Under the pieces are notes generated by a model, which searched no databases, had not been told where the DNA came from, and saw nothing but the letters and a program-made list of their open reading frames with translations. A program made the translations under genes and the position numbers. Positions 43,780 through 52,674 of a DNA stretch of 64,000 nucleotides are shown piece after piece. Source of the DNA: an uncultured Veillonella sp. (GTDB taxonomy: Bacteria; Bacillota; Negativicutes; Veillonellales; Veillonellaceae); NCBI GenBank assembly GCA_900549805.1, contig URPV01000001.1:15921-79920 (forward strand), read 5' to 3'. The stretch's first letter is position 1. Each line of letters starts with the position of its first letter.

Positions 43780-44529
43780 ATGACAAAGATTGGCCCTGTC
43801 AGTTTAGGCGGTCGGACTAAGGTCTGCCTACCTATCGTGGCTAAGACCCTTGAAGAGGTCTTAGACCAATGTAAGTCTTTGGCCACAAAAACCTATGATG
43901 TAACAGAGTTACGATTAGATTTTCTAGGTGACGCCTATTGTAAAAAGACTCTTTTGGCGGCAACACAGGCTGTTCGTGAGGCCCTACCTGATAGGGGCCT
44001 TATCGCTACCTGGCGGACTCGAGGCGAGGGGGGCGAGAAGGATTTAGATAGGGATGACTACGTTGATCTCCTAAGGAGTTTGATTGAATCTGGCTCAGCC
44101 GATGCGATAGATTTAGAATACTTCTTCGTGCCTCAAGTTATGAAATCGCTTGTAGATCTGGCCAAGGCCAGGGGCCTTACGGTGATTATGAGTAATCATG
44201 ACTTCCACAAGACACCCAGTCGTGAAGAAATCGTAGATCGTTTACTTGGCATGAGGAAGGCTGGGGCTCAGGTGGCTAAGTTAGCCTGCATGCCTCAGGG
44301 ACCAGAGGACCTTTTGACACTGTTAGCAGCAACTTATGAGGTCCATAAGGCTTACCCGGACCAAGCTCTTATTACCATGTCCATGGGGCATCTAGGTATG
44401 TTGAGCCGGGTTTGTGGATCTATTTTCGGCAATTGTCTTAGCTTTGGCACAGTTGGTCAGGCCTCAGCGCCAGGACAGGTCCCTCTAGACCAGTTACAAT
44501 CCATCCTAAAGCTCCTAGACCAAGAATAG
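43780..44529 (+). CDS. aroD: type I 3-dehydroquinate dehydratase
   Basis: A 249-residue class I dehydroquinase that forms 3-dehydroshikimate through a Schiff base. The catalytic His is in IMSNHDFHKTPS and the lysine in AQVAKLACMP. The N-terminal core begins GRTKVCLPIVAKT, and the C-terminal MSMGHLGMLSRV loop is conserved. The ATG at 43780 follows GAGGAG. It lies on the plus strand, separated from the rest of the shikimate genes, which form a minus-strand operon 0.9 kb away. So it is not under the same leader. Confidence 0.95.
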   Translation: MTKIGPVSLGGRTKVCLPIVAKTLEEVLDQCKSLATKTYDVTELRLDFLGDAYCKKTLLAATQAVREALPDRGLIATWRTRGEGGEKDLDRDDYVDLLRSLIESGSADAIDLEYFFVPQVMKSLVDLAKARGLTVIMSNHDFHKTPSREEIVDRLLGMRKAGAQVAKLACMPQGPEDLLTLLAATYEVHKAYPDQALITMSMGHLGMLSRVCGSIFGNCLSFGTVGQASAPGQVPLDQLQSILKLLDQE

Positions 44530-44555
44530 GGATGACTCATAAAGATGTATATAAA

Positions 44556-44595
44556 AGGCGGTAGTCCATGATTGGTCATGGGCTACCGCCTGTTT
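44556..44595. terminator. terminator between aroD and pdxK
   Basis: AGGCGGTAG-CCATGA and TCATGG-CTACCGCCT arms form a long stem. The flanks are TGTTT on the plus side and TTTTAT on the minus side, so both convergent genes can use it. Confidence 0.75.
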
Positions 44596-44610
44596 ACGTC
44601 TATTTGATTA

Positions 44611-45414
44611 TTAGTCTCTTAATTGGGTGTGGTCTACAGGCCCAACAAATTGGTTGAGGGCAAAGGAATGTTCTAAGGCTCTGGTAATGAGTGCTTTAGC
44701 TGTCATGACTGCTTCCTTGACGGAATGGCCCTTGGCCAACTCAGCCGTGATACAGGCCGAATAGGTGCAACCTGCACCATGGGTCCACTTAGTAGGTACC
44801 TTAGGAGCCCCCATAGGGGTAAAGTTTTGGCCATCGTAGAGGAGGTCAATGGCGATATCTCCGCCGAAACCTTCCCGTCGTTTGATGACAACGTTTTTAG
44901 CACCTAGTGCATGGATATGCTTAGCTGCTTCCTTAGCATCATCTAAGCTTTGGATCAGGTCCATACCGGCTAATTGGGCCGCTTCAAAGTCGTTGGGGGT
45001 GACTAGACTAGCGTGAGGTAGGAGGTATTTGCGCATGGCTTCCACATTTTCTGGGAAGAGGTTGTGTGGCACGCCATCATTAACCTTGCAGGCCAAGACA
45101 GGATCGATGACAAGAGGTATATCCATATCCTTAAGTAGGGAACCTACGTATTCAATAATCTCAACGGTTGGTAGCATACCTGTTTTGAGCGCATCTGGAC
45201 CAACTCCTTGAAGGGCTGTTTTAATTTGCGCTTTGATGGTGTCCATAGGGATAGGGAATATTTGATGGCTCCAAGCCTGGTCTGGGTCCATGGCGACGAT
45301 AACAGTGATGGCACTCATGCCATAGGTATTTCTTTCTTCAAAGGTCTTAAGGTCTGCTTGGATACCAGCACCGCCACTCGTATCTGAACCAGCTATAGTC
45401 AATACTTTTTTCAT
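44611..45414 (-). CDS. pdxK: pyridoxal kinase of the ThiD-like type
   Basis: A 267-residue ribokinase-fold enzyme. It opens LTIAGSDTSGGAGIQADLKTF and continues ITVIVAMDPDQAWSHQIFPI, KTGMLPTVEIIE, VIDPVLACK, THGAGCTYSACITAELAKG and ALNQFVGPVDH. That run matches Bacillus PdxK, a ThiD paralogue that phosphorylates pyridoxine-type vitamers, better than true ThiD. HMP kinase activity remains possible. It lies downstream of the aro operon on the same strand after a 120-base gap that holds a TATAAT (45481-45486, minus). Its ribosome site is in a short palindrome. Confidence 0.85.
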   Translation of the reverse strand: MKKVLTIAGSDTSGGAGIQADLKTFEERNTYGMSAITVIVAMDPDQAWSHQIFPIPMDTIKAQIKTALQGVGPDALKTGMLPTVEIIEYVGSLLKDMDIPLVIDPVLACKVNDGVPHNLFPENVEAMRKYLLPHASLVTPNDFEAAQLAGMDLIQSLDDAKEAAKHIHALGAKNVVIKRREGFGGDIAIDLLYDGQNFTPMGAPKVPTKWTHGAGCTYSACITAELAKGHSVKEAVMTAKALITRALEHSFALNQFVGPVDHTQLRD

Positions 45415-45534
45415 AAGGAGATCTCCTCTAATACTGTGTCAAAAGGGATAGCCAGCCTATCATAGGATGGCCCTCCTGGGATTATAAGTTAGATATATTT
45501 AGTATATCACTTTAGCAGAGATTGCAAGCCTTTT

Positions 45535-46773
45535 TTAGACTTCCCCTAAGTGGTCCTTAAAGTCTTGTAGGATGGCATCAACCGTTTTCTGAGCCTGGCG
45601 ATGGTGGGCAATGGTGCATTGGGAAAAGGCTTGGTACATAGGTGTTCGGACAGCTTCTAGTTCTTTGAGCTTGTCCAAGCCACCTGCAGAGAGGGGCCGA
45701 CCTGCCGTTGCCAATTTGTCTAGGGGTTGCGTTAACTGATAGATACGGCCATTTTGGCGGAGGGGAAGGAAGTTGTCCTCTATGGTAACAGCGCCACCAC
45801 CGGTAGCGATTACTAGCCCCCCGCGCTTACCGATGTCTTGGATAGCCTTGGATTCCACCTGGCGGAAGGCAGCTTCTCCTTGGGTTTGGATGTAGTTGGA
45901 GATGGCCCCAATTTCTTTGCTTATCTCTTGATCTATGTCTATGAAAGTCCGTCCCGTTCTTTGGGCTAAAGCCTTACCTACAGTGGTTTTGCCCACTCCT
46001 GGCATACCTACGAGGATGATGTTTTCTTGGTCTCCTTGGAGACTCTTAATTAGCTCTTCTGTTTTGATGAGACTTTCACTTTCCAAGAAGAGTTCAGAGG
46101 CTGCTACTGCCTGGGCAACGAGGAAGGGGAGGCCGTTGACGGCCTTGAGGCCTAATTGTCTCGCCTGTAATAGAAGGCTGGTCCGGAGGGGATTATAGAT
46201 GAGGTCTACCACCCCCTCAAGCAGGCTGAAAGGGGCTAGGTCGATGAGTGCTTGAGGGCACTTAGGGTACATACCTACAGGAGTGGCGTTAATAATAATT
46301 TGAGCCTTGTGGTAGAAGTGGTGGACATCTTGGTAGAAGGGGGCTGTCTTACGGGAGAGGTGGATAATCTCCTTGGCGCCCAAGTCTTCTAAAGCTATGT
46401 GTAGGGTGTGGGAAGAAGCTCCATCCCCTAAGATGAGGCAGACCTTACCAGCTACCTCCATATGGCCGTAGTCTAGGCTATAAAGGAAGCCCAGGTAGTC
46501 CGTGTTATCCCCGTGCCAAGCTCCGTCTCGGCGGACCATGGTGTTGACTACACCGGTCTTTTGGGCTCGGTCGGATAGGGTTTGACAGGCCTCGTAGGCG
46601 GCAATTTTGTAGGGAATCGTCACATTGAGCCCCTGCAGGGATGGATCGGCGAAGAAGTCCGCCAACTGGTCTGGCTCCTTTTCAAAAAGGGTATAGCTTT
46701 CATTACCTAGGGCATGATGGATAGCCGGTGAATAAGAGTGACCTAGGGTTCGCCCCAGTAGTCCAAATTTCAT
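45535..46773 (-). CDS. aroE-aroK: fused shikimate dehydrogenase / shikimate kinase
   Basis: A 412-residue bifunctional enzyme. Residues about 1-245 are AroE: HSYSPAIHHAL (shikimate site), NVTIPYK with catalytic Lys, GDNTDYLGF with catalytic Asp, then a diverged nucleotide loop GDGASSHT. Residues about 250-412 are AroK: Walker A GMPGVGKTTVGKA, DIDQEI, the shikimate motif EAAFRQVE, ATGGGAV and the lid GRPLS. The fusion performs two consecutive shikimate steps. It is the last aro gene of the minus-strand operon, 8 bases after pheA. Confidence 0.94.
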   Translation of the reverse strand: MKFGLLGRTLGHSYSPAIHHALGNESYTLFEKEPDQLADFFADPSLQGLNVTIPYKIAAYEACQTLSDRAQKTGVVNTMVRRDGAWHGDNTDYLGFLYSLDYGHMEVAGKVCLILGDGASSHTLHIALEDLGAKEIIHLSRKTAPFYQDVHHFYHKAQIIINATPVGMYPKCPQALIDLAPFSLLEGVVDLIYNPLRTSLLLQARQLGLKAVNGLPFLVAQAVAASELFLESESLIKTEELIKSLQGDQENIILVGMPGVGKTTVGKALAQRTGRTFIDIDQEISKEIGAISNYIQTQGEAAFRQVESKAIQDIGKRGGLVIATGGGAVTIEDNFLPLRQNGRIYQLTQPLDKLATAGRPLSAGGLDKLKELEAVRTPMYQAFSQCTIAHHRQAQKTVDAILQDFKDHLGEV

Positions 46774-46781
46774 AGAACCTC

Positions 46782-47921
46782 CTAGTTTTCAGGGTAGTTG
46801 CCGAGTAAGCGGAATTTATCTTGGGATTCGTGGAGTTCCGCTAAGAGAGACCGGACCCGAGGGTCTACGAGGGACGCCTCAAGGTCTAGGTAGAATAGGA
46901 ACTCGAAGTTATGCCCCTGGATAGGGCGGGATTCGATCTTGGTCAGGTTGATTCCCATATTGCCGAATTTAGTCAGTAGGGATCCGAGGCCACCTGGTGT
47001 ATGACTAGCGGTGGTAACGATGGAAATTTTGTTAGCCCCTGGGTAGACGGCTAGGTCCTTAGTGATACAGATGAAACGGGTGTAATTATTGTCGTTGTTT
47101 TGAATGGATCGACGAACGGCTTGCAGGCCGTAGAGTTGAGCACATTGAGGGGCCGCTACTGCAGCGATACCAGCATCTTCCGATTGGGCTACCATTTGGG
47201 CGGCCATAGCGGTATTGGTGTAAGGTTCTAGTTTGATATGTGGGTATTGGGCAAAGAACTCAGAGCATTGGCCTAAGGCTTGTGGATGGGAGTAGACCGT
47301 ATGGATGTCTTCTAGTCTTGTCCCTTCCTTGGCTAAGAGGTCATGGGATATCCATTGCTTGGTGCCCCGCACGATATAGCAGTGCTTGCGTTCTAAAAGG
47401 TCATAGACTTCCTTGACGGACCCATTAGAGGAATTTTCGATGGGAAGGACGCCGAATTGGGCTAGTCCTTCTTCAACGGCGTCGAAGACAGCTTGGAAGG
47501 AGTTGACATAGAGAATTTGGCTCAAGGGTAAGAGCTTATCGCAAGCCATTTGAGCATTAGAACCGAAGATGCCACAGCAGGCCACGGTTCCTCGTTGTGG
47601 AGGTAGGTTGGGGGCTGCTGCCACAGCGGCTTCGATTTCTTTGGTGAAAGCGGTCTCTTTAAAGAGTTCCTCCGCTTGGAAGGTTCGACTGAGGGAGAAG
47701 AGGTTTTCGAAGAAGCGGCGAGCGTAGATGTCCATGTCTGGTCCCGCTTGCGCTGTGATTTTATCTAGAATATCTCGCTCCCGCTTGGCATCAAAGATGG
47801 CCTTGCCCATTTGGGCCTTGGCCTTGGCTACATGAGAAGATAGTTCCATTCGCTCCAAGAAGAGCTTGAGCATTTCATCGTTAATGCCATTAATCTGGCT
47901 ACGGGCTTTATCTAAGTTCAT
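46782..47921 (-). CDS. pheA: bifunctional chorismate mutase / prephenate dehydratase
   Basis: A 379-residue protein that converts chorismate to phenylpyruvate. Residues 1-85 are an AroQ chorismate mutase (INDEMLKLFLERMELSSHVAKAK, AKRERDIL). The dehydratase part shows PIENSSNGSV, YSHPQALGQC and the catalytic NYTRF. A C-terminal ACT domain contains ESRPIQGHNFEFLFY, where phenylalanine inhibits. The ATG at 47921 follows AGGAGATATTGACC and lies inside the aroC end (14-base overlap). Confidence 0.95.
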   Translation of the reverse strand: MNLDKARSQINGINDEMLKLFLERMELSSHVAKAKAQMGKAIFDAKRERDILDKITAQAGPDMDIYARRFFENLFSLSRTFQAEELFKETAFTKEIEAAVAAAPNLPPQRGTVACCGIFGSNAQMACDKLLPLSQILYVNSFQAVFDAVEEGLAQFGVLPIENSSNGSVKEVYDLLERKHCYIVRGTKQWISHDLLAKEGTRLEDIHTVYSHPQALGQCSEFFAQYPHIKLEPYTNTAMAAQMVAQSEDAGIAAVAAPQCAQLYGLQAVRRSIQNNDNNYTRFICITKDLAVYPGANKISIVTTASHTPGGLGSLLTKFGNMGINLTKIESRPIQGHNFEFLFYLDLEASLVDPRVRSLLAELHESQDKFRLLGNYPEN

Positions 47922-49002
47922 GGTCAATATCTCCTAGAAAATCTAATATAACGAGCGCTGTTACGGCCTCGATAACGGGAACAGCACGAAGGGCTACACA
48001 GGGATCGTGACGGCCCTTGATGACTAGCTTGGTAGCCTCCATTTTAGAAAGGGAGAGGGATTCCTGTTCCTTATAGATGGAAGGGGTTGGTTTAATAGCT
48101 ACCTGCATGACTAGGGGCATGCCATTGCTGATGCCTCCCTGGATGCCGCCGGAATTGTTGGATTTGGTCTTTACTTGCCCCTCTTGGATGGTAAAAGGGT
48201 CGTTCTCCTGGCTCCCTAGGCGGCAGACGCCGTCAAAACCAGAGCCAAAGGAAATGCCTTTCACTGCTGGTACCCCAAATACAGTAGCTGCTAAGCGGTT
48301 TTCTAAGCCATCAAAGTTGGGATTGCCTAAGCCCAGAGGGAGCCCTGTAGCGAAAACTTCTACGACGCCCCCTGTTGAGTCCCCTTGGTCGCGGAGTTCT
48401 GTCACGATCCGAGTCGCTTCAGCCCGCGCTTGGGGGTTGACCATGGCGATGGGCTCCTTAGCTGCTAAGGCTAGGGCCTTTAGGTCTGGATTGGTGAAAT
48501 CTATGGGTTGGTCCTTAATGGGACCTACTTGTTTGAGATGGGCCCCTATGTGGATGCCCTTAGTAGCCAAAATCTGAAGAGCTATGCCTCCGGCTACGCA
48601 GAGGGGGGCAGTAAGACGGGCCGAAAAGTGCCCGCCTCCTCGCATATCCACCTTGTCGCCGTAGCGCGCACGAGCTGTAAAGTCTGCATGAGAGGGGCGA
48701 GGAATATCTCGTAAGTTATTGTAGTCTTTTGAATGTTGGGAGGTATTGCGGATTTGGAAGGCTAGGGGAGATCCACTGAGCATGCCATCTACAATCCCAG
48801 CCAAAAATTCTGGTTGGTCCGCTTCCTTCCGTTGGGTAGTGAGGGCATTTTGCCCTGGAGCCCGCCGTTGCAAGAAGGCTTGTAGTTGGTCTAAGTCCAC
48901 GTTAAAGCCACAAGGAAGACCATCCACTACAGCACCGATTGCGGTACCATGGGAGGCGCCAAAGACAGATACTTGTATATGTTTACCGAAGCTACTAGAC
49001 AT
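47908..49002 (-). CDS. aroC: chorismate synthase
   Basis: A 364-residue FMN-dependent lyase that makes chorismate from EPSP. Family signatures are SVFGASHGTAIGAVVDGLPCG at the N-terminus, RPSHADFTARARYGDKVDMRGGG-like core and GISNGMPLV, with DPCVALRAVPVIEA near the end. AGGAGG precedes the ATG within the aroA 3' end. It overlaps aroA by 8 bases and pheA by 14, showing tight coupling in the operon. Confidence 0.96.
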   Translation of the reverse strand: MSSSFGKHIQVSVFGASHGTAIGAVVDGLPCGFNVDLDQLQAFLQRRAPGQNALTTQRKEADQPEFLAGIVDGMLSGSPLAFQIRNTSQHSKDYNNLRDIPRPSHADFTARARYGDKVDMRGGGHFSARLTAPLCVAGGIALQILATKGIHIGAHLKQVGPIKDQPIDFTNPDLKALALAAKEPIAMVNPQARAEATRIVTELRDQGDSTGGVVEVFATGLPLGLGNPNFDGLENRLAATVFGVPAVKGISFGSGFDGVCRLGSQENDPFTIQEGQVKTKSNNSGGIQGGISNGMPLVMQVAIKPTPSIYKEQESLSLSKMEATKLVIKGRHDPCVALRAVPVIEAVTALVILDFLGDIDHELR

Positions 49003-50257
49003 GAGCAGAGCCTCCTAGTTGATTCCAATCGTCGAAAAAGTCTGGGTAGGATTTGGTGATAGCCTGGCTATCCTTGAGCTTGACGGGGCTCTGTGAGATG
49101 AGGGCGGCCAAGGTGCCGGCCATGACCAAACGGTGGTCATTTTGGCAGTCTACTAGACCTCCCTTGAGGGTTCCAGTCCCTTGAATGTAGAGATCATCTC
49201 CTACTAGGCGGACACAACCACCAAGGTCTCTTACCAAGGCAGCTACCGCTTCAAGGCGGTCTGATTCCTTGATGCGCAAACGAGCCCCGTTAAGGAAGGT
49301 TGATTCTCCTTGGATGCCGCAGGCTAAAGCGGCTAGGACGGGGAGTAGGTCCGGACATTGGCCAAGGTCCACCTCAAGGGGCTGACTAGCCTTGCCTGTG
49401 ATAGTTAGATCAGATCCAGACCAGCTAACTTGGCTGCCCGATTTGGATACGATATCCAAGATGCGACGGTCGGCCTGGATAGAATCTTTGTTTAAACCCT
49501 TAATGGTTAGGGTTTGCCCACTAAGGGCGGTGGCTACAAGCCAGATGGCCGCATTGGACCAATCCCCTTCAATGGCATAGTCTTCTTGCCCCTTAAAGGA
49601 GACCCCTTGGGGAATGGAGAAGGAGGGATAGCCGTTTACACTTAGTCCTTGCTCTACCGTGACACCAAAGTCCTTCATAGTATTGATGGTGAGTGATACA
49701 TAGTCTTTAGATTCTAGTTTACCTAGGGACTCTATCTGACAGGTCCCTACTTGAGGGGCTGCCAGGAGGAGGCCTGAGAAGAATTGACTAGATACATTGC
49801 CCACCATAGCAAAGTGGCCTCCTCTTAGGTGGCCCTTCATAGTAAAGGGGGGCTTATCCTGTGTAAAGGTCACTCCGTGGTCCTTAAGTTGTCCCAGGAG
49901 AGGCTCTAGGGGGCGTTCTGGTAGACGGCCCTTGGCGTCCACTTGGACCTCTTCACAGAGGGAGGCTGCTACAGGCAGGAGGAGGCGAAGGGTAGTGCCT
50001 GATTCATGAGGGAGGATTTGTCCCACGCGAGGAGCAGGACCTGGTTGAATATGGATGACTTGGTTTTGATAGTCAACTTGAGTTCCTAAGGATCGCATGG
50101 AAGCCATGGTGGCATCGATGTCCTTGGAGGTCCGGCTGAGTTTGATGCTCGAAGGGCCAGTGGCCAAGGCAGCGCAGATGATAGCTCGGTGGGCATGGGC
50201 TTTGGCGGGTATGGCGGCTATGGTACCAGTAGGCACCTGGGCAGTAACAGTATGCAT
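48995..50257 (-). CDS. aroA: 3-phosphoshikimate 1-carboxyvinyltransferase (EPSP synthase)
   Basis: A 420-residue enzyme that joins PEP to shikimate 3-phosphate. It shows KAHAHRAIICAALA, the PEP loop LPHESGTTLRLLLPVA (a GT-R motif in the place of the usual GNAGTAMR), VSSQFFSGLLLAAP, the catalytic ARLRIKESDRLEA and NDHRLVMAGTLAA. The PEP loop differs from the E. coli type and is closer to class II or other Firmicutes enzymes. It sits between aroB and aroC in the operon. Confidence 0.94.
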   Translation of the reverse strand: MHTVTAQVPTGTIAAIPAKAHAHRAIICAALATGPSSIKLSRTSKDIDATMASMRSLGTQVDYQNQVIHIQPGPAPRVGQILPHESGTTLRLLLPVAASLCEEVQVDAKGRLPERPLEPLLGQLKDHGVTFTQDKPPFTMKGHLRGGHFAMVGNVSSQFFSGLLLAAPQVGTCQIESLGKLESKDYVSLTINTMKDFGVTVEQGLSVNGYPSFSIPQGVSFKGQEDYAIEGDWSNAAIWLVATALSGQTLTIKGLNKDSIQADRRILDIVSKSGSQVSWSGSDLTITGKASQPLEVDLGQCPDLLPVLAALACGIQGESTFLNGARLRIKESDRLEAVAALVRDLGGCVRLVGDDLYIQGTGTLKGGLVDCQNDHRLVMAGTLAALISQSPVKLKDSQAITKSYPDFFDDWNQLGGSAHV

Positions 50258-50295
50258 AAGTCTTCTCGAATCTCTACAATAGTTTTGAAAATAGG

Positions 50296-51348
50296 TTAAT
50301 CTAAGTAGGTAGCTAGTTGCTCAAAGGTGACTTCCTTGAGCTCGCTATGGCCATAGGTCTTTGGCACTACGATGGTAATGCTAGCCCCATGGGATTTCTT
50401 GTCGTGTTGAGCCGCCTCTAGGAGGCGGTCCTTAGGGATATTCGTGGATGTGGGTAGGTAATGGGCTTCTAGTAGAGCCTTAAGCTTAGGCAAAACTGCT
50501 GGGTCTAAGCCATCGTGCCTTACCGCTCCTTGGGCCATGAGCATGAGGCCGATGGCTACGGCATTGCCATGGGCTACGGTAAATTGACTTTCTTTTTCGA
50601 TGCCATGAGCAAAGGTATGACCTAGGTTTAGGAGGGCTCGGATAGAGCCTTCCTTTTCGTCGGCCTGTACGATGGATGCTTTGGCATGAACGCAACGTGC
50701 AATTACGGCAGTCGCTTGATCAGGGTTATCTACTAGTGGTTTTGTCTCTAAGAGGTCTAAGAGTCCAGGAACATCCAAGAAACCGTACTTGATGATTTCT
50801 CCACAACCGTTAATCCATTGGTCTCGTGGTAGTGTCTTGAGCGTTTGTGGATCACAGAGAACTATGATAGGTTGCTTGAAAGCGCCCCAGAGGTTTTTAC
50901 CGGCAGATAGGTTGACCGCTGTTTTACCACCAACAGAGGAATCTACGGCGGCTAGGAGGGAGGTAGGAATTTGAATGTAGTCAATTCCCCGTAAATAGGT
51001 AGCGGCGGCAAAGCCTCCCATATCCCCCACTACACCGCCACCTAAGGCGATTAGTAGGTCTCCACGAGTCATCTTGGCATGGGCCATGTATTCTACTAAT
51101 TCTAGGAGGGTGTGAGCATTTTTGGAGCTTTCACCAGCGGGAAAGACAAAGTCTAAGACCTTAAAGCCCGCGACCTCCAATTGAGCCTTGACCCGATCTA
51201 AGTAGAGGGGGGCTACATGACTATCGGATACGATGATAGCCTGGCAGGGATCCTTGAGGGGCAAAATATAGTCACTTAGGTGACTGAGAAGGTCCTCTTC
51301 GATGATGACATCATAAGGGGCACCCGTATTAACGTGAATGCGTTCCAT
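50296..51348 (-). CDS. aroB: 3-dehydroquinate synthase
   Basis: A 350-residue NAD- and metal-dependent enzyme that cyclises DAHP to 3-dehydroquinate. It has the nucleotide loop ALGGGVVGDMGGFAAATYLRG, IPTSLLAAVDSSVGGKTAVN, the metal region NGCGEIIKYG and the His pair in NLGHTFAHGIE and VAHGNAVAIG. AAAGGAGATAGG precedes the ATG. It follows aroF after an 82-base gap that contains a strong hairpin. Confidence 0.96.
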   Translation of the reverse strand: MERIHVNTGAPYDVIIEEDLLSHLSDYILPLKDPCQAIIVSDSHVAPLYLDRVKAQLEVAGFKVLDFVFPAGESSKNAHTLLELVEYMAHAKMTRGDLLIALGGGVVGDMGGFAAATYLRGIDYIQIPTSLLAAVDSSVGGKTAVNLSAGKNLWGAFKQPIIVLCDPQTLKTLPRDQWINGCGEIIKYGFLDVPGLLDLLETKPLVDNPDQATAVIARCVHAKASIVQADEKEGSIRALLNLGHTFAHGIEKESQFTVAHGNAVAIGLMLMAQGAVRHDGLDPAVLPKLKALLEAHYLPTSTNIPKDRLLEAAQHDKKSHGASITIVVPKTYGHSELKEVTFEQLATYLD

Positions 51349-51380
51349 CCTATCTCCTTTGTATCAACTCAGTAACATGC

Positions 51381-51416
51381 TTAAGCACTTACGAGCCCAG
51401 GGCTGTAAGTGCTTAA
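51381..51416. repeat. 12-bp perfect hairpin between aroF and aroB
   Basis: TTAAGCACTTAC (51381-51392) and GTAAGTGCTTAA (51405-51416) enclose a 12-base loop that contains AGCCC/GGGCT. No T-run follows on either strand, so it is not an intrinsic terminator. A processing or stability element is possible. Confidence 0.6.
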
Positions 51417-51430
51417 CCTGTATAGTCGTC

Positions 51431-52444
51431 TTATTTTTGAACCTTTACTACGATATCGCGAAGGGCAAAGATATCCTTAGCTAATTCGTCGAAGGTTTCT
51501 GGGCGAAGGGCTTGAGGACCGTCGCAGAGAGCCTTAGCAGGATCGTTGTGAACTTCGATCATGAGGCCGTCGCAGCCTGCTCCTGTGGAAGCCAATGAGA
51601 GAGGGCGTACCATACGACTCATACCAGCTGCATGGGATGGATCCATAATGATTGGCAAGTGAGACAATTCTTTCATCATAGGAACTGCAGTTACATCTAA
51701 GGTGTTACGGGTTTTTGGTTCGAAGGTGCGGATGCCCCGTTCGCAGAGAACTACATTTTCATTGCCTTCGGACATGATGTATTCTGCAGCCATGAGCCAT
51801 TCTTCATAGGTAGAGGATAGGCCTCGTTTAAGAAGAACTGGTTTTCTAAGCTTGCCCACTTCTTTTAAGAGGAAGAAGTTTTGCATATTACGAGCACCGA
51901 TTTGGAGCATGTCCACATCATCAAAGTATTCCAATTGGGAGGCGTCCATGACTTCGGACACGATAGGTAGACCTGTTTCTTTTTTGGCTGCTACCAAGAG
52001 GTCTAGGCCAGCAGGCCCCATGCCTTGGAAGGAGTATGGGGATGTACGAGGCTTGAAAGCGCCACCGCGGAGAATGTTGGCGCCAGATGCCTTAACGGCT
52101 TTGGCAATACCTACCACTTGTTCTTCCGATTCAACGGAGCAAGGGCCAGCCATGATAGCGAAGTGGCCACCACCGATTTTTACGCCTCCTACATCGACGA
52201 TGGTGTCGTCTGGATGGAATTTGCGGTTAGCTTTTTTGAAAGGTTCTTGAATACGAGTCACTTTATCTACAATCTCCAATGATTCAATTACACGAGCATC
52301 TAGGGAAGAAGTATCGCCGATGAGGCCCAAGATGAGGTAGTTCTCCCCTTGGGTTGGGCTTACGGTTAATCCTTGGTTGGTCAACCAATTGGTAAGTTCT
52401 TGTACTTGTTGTTTGTCAGCCTTGTTCTTGAGTGTGATGATCAT
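51431..52444 (-). CDS. aroF: DAHP synthase, AroF/AroA(Q) type with N-terminal regulatory domain
   Basis: A 337-residue type I-beta DAHP synthase, the first step of the shikimate pathway. Residues about 1-70 are a ferredoxin-like regulatory domain as in the Thermotoga enzyme. The barrel contains FAIMAGPCSVESEEQ, LRGGAFKPRTSPYSFQG, LLKRGLSSTYEEW, CERGIRTFE and DPSHAAGMSRMV. The ATG at 52444 follows AGGAGGTTATATC. It is the first structural gene after the aromatic leader and terminator. Confidence 0.96.
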   Translation of the reverse strand: MIITLKNKADKQQVQELTNWLTNQGLTVSPTQGENYLILGLIGDTSSLDARVIESLEIVDKVTRIQEPFKKANRKFHPDDTIVDVGGVKIGGGHFAIMAGPCSVESEEQVVGIAKAVKASGANILRGGAFKPRTSPYSFQGMGPAGLDLLVAAKKETGLPIVSEVMDASQLEYFDDVDMLQIGARNMQNFFLLKEVGKLRKPVLLKRGLSSTYEEWLMAAEYIMSEGNENVVLCERGIRTFEPKTRNTLDVTAVPMMKELSHLPIIMDPSHAAGMSRMVRPLSLASTGAGCDGLMIEVHNDPAKALCDGPQALRPETFDELAKDIFALRDIVVKVQK

Positions 52445-52493
52445 GATATAACCTCCTGAATGATTGGGCACCTAGCGGTTGGGCATACATAGA

Positions 52494-52527
52494 AAAAGGA
52501 CCACCCGCTACTACGGGTGGCCCTTTT
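52494..52527 (-). terminator. attenuator terminator of the aro operon leader
   Basis: On the minus strand AAAAGGGCCACCCG (52527-52514) and CGGGTGGTCCTTTT (52507-52494) pair over 14 bases with one wobble around loop TAGTAG. The 3' arm runs directly into a T-run. It lies between the leader peptide and aroF, about 50 bases before the aroF start. Confidence 0.9.
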
Positions 52528-52551
52528 AGTATTTAACGCTTGACTGGTAAT

Positions 52552-52641
52552 TTAGCGTACACCAAATAGTCCTTTACCCGTAGACTGGATAAAGAACCAA
52601 AAGTAGTATGCGTTTGTGTGCATGTTAGCTACACTTACCAT
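52552..52641 (-). CDS. aromatic leader peptide of the aro operon
   Basis: A 29-codon frame from ATG at 52641 to TAA at 52552, preceded by AAAAAGGAGCCACGAC, a strong ribosome site. Residues 12-17 are Tyr-Tyr-Phe-Trp-Phe-Phe (TAC TAC TTT TGG TTC TTT), all three aromatic amino acids in one run. A segment CTACGGGT in codons 20-22 (plus 52576-52583) is perfectly complementary to ACCCGTAG in the 5' arm and loop of the downstream terminator (plus 52511-52518). This is the layout of a ribosome-attenuation leader. Function is inferred from structure. Confidence 0.85.
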   Translation of the reverse strand: MVSVANMHTNAYYFWFFIQSTGKGLFGVR

Positions 52642-52674
52642 GTCGTGGCTCCTTTTTCTAAAATAACTGCCTCT

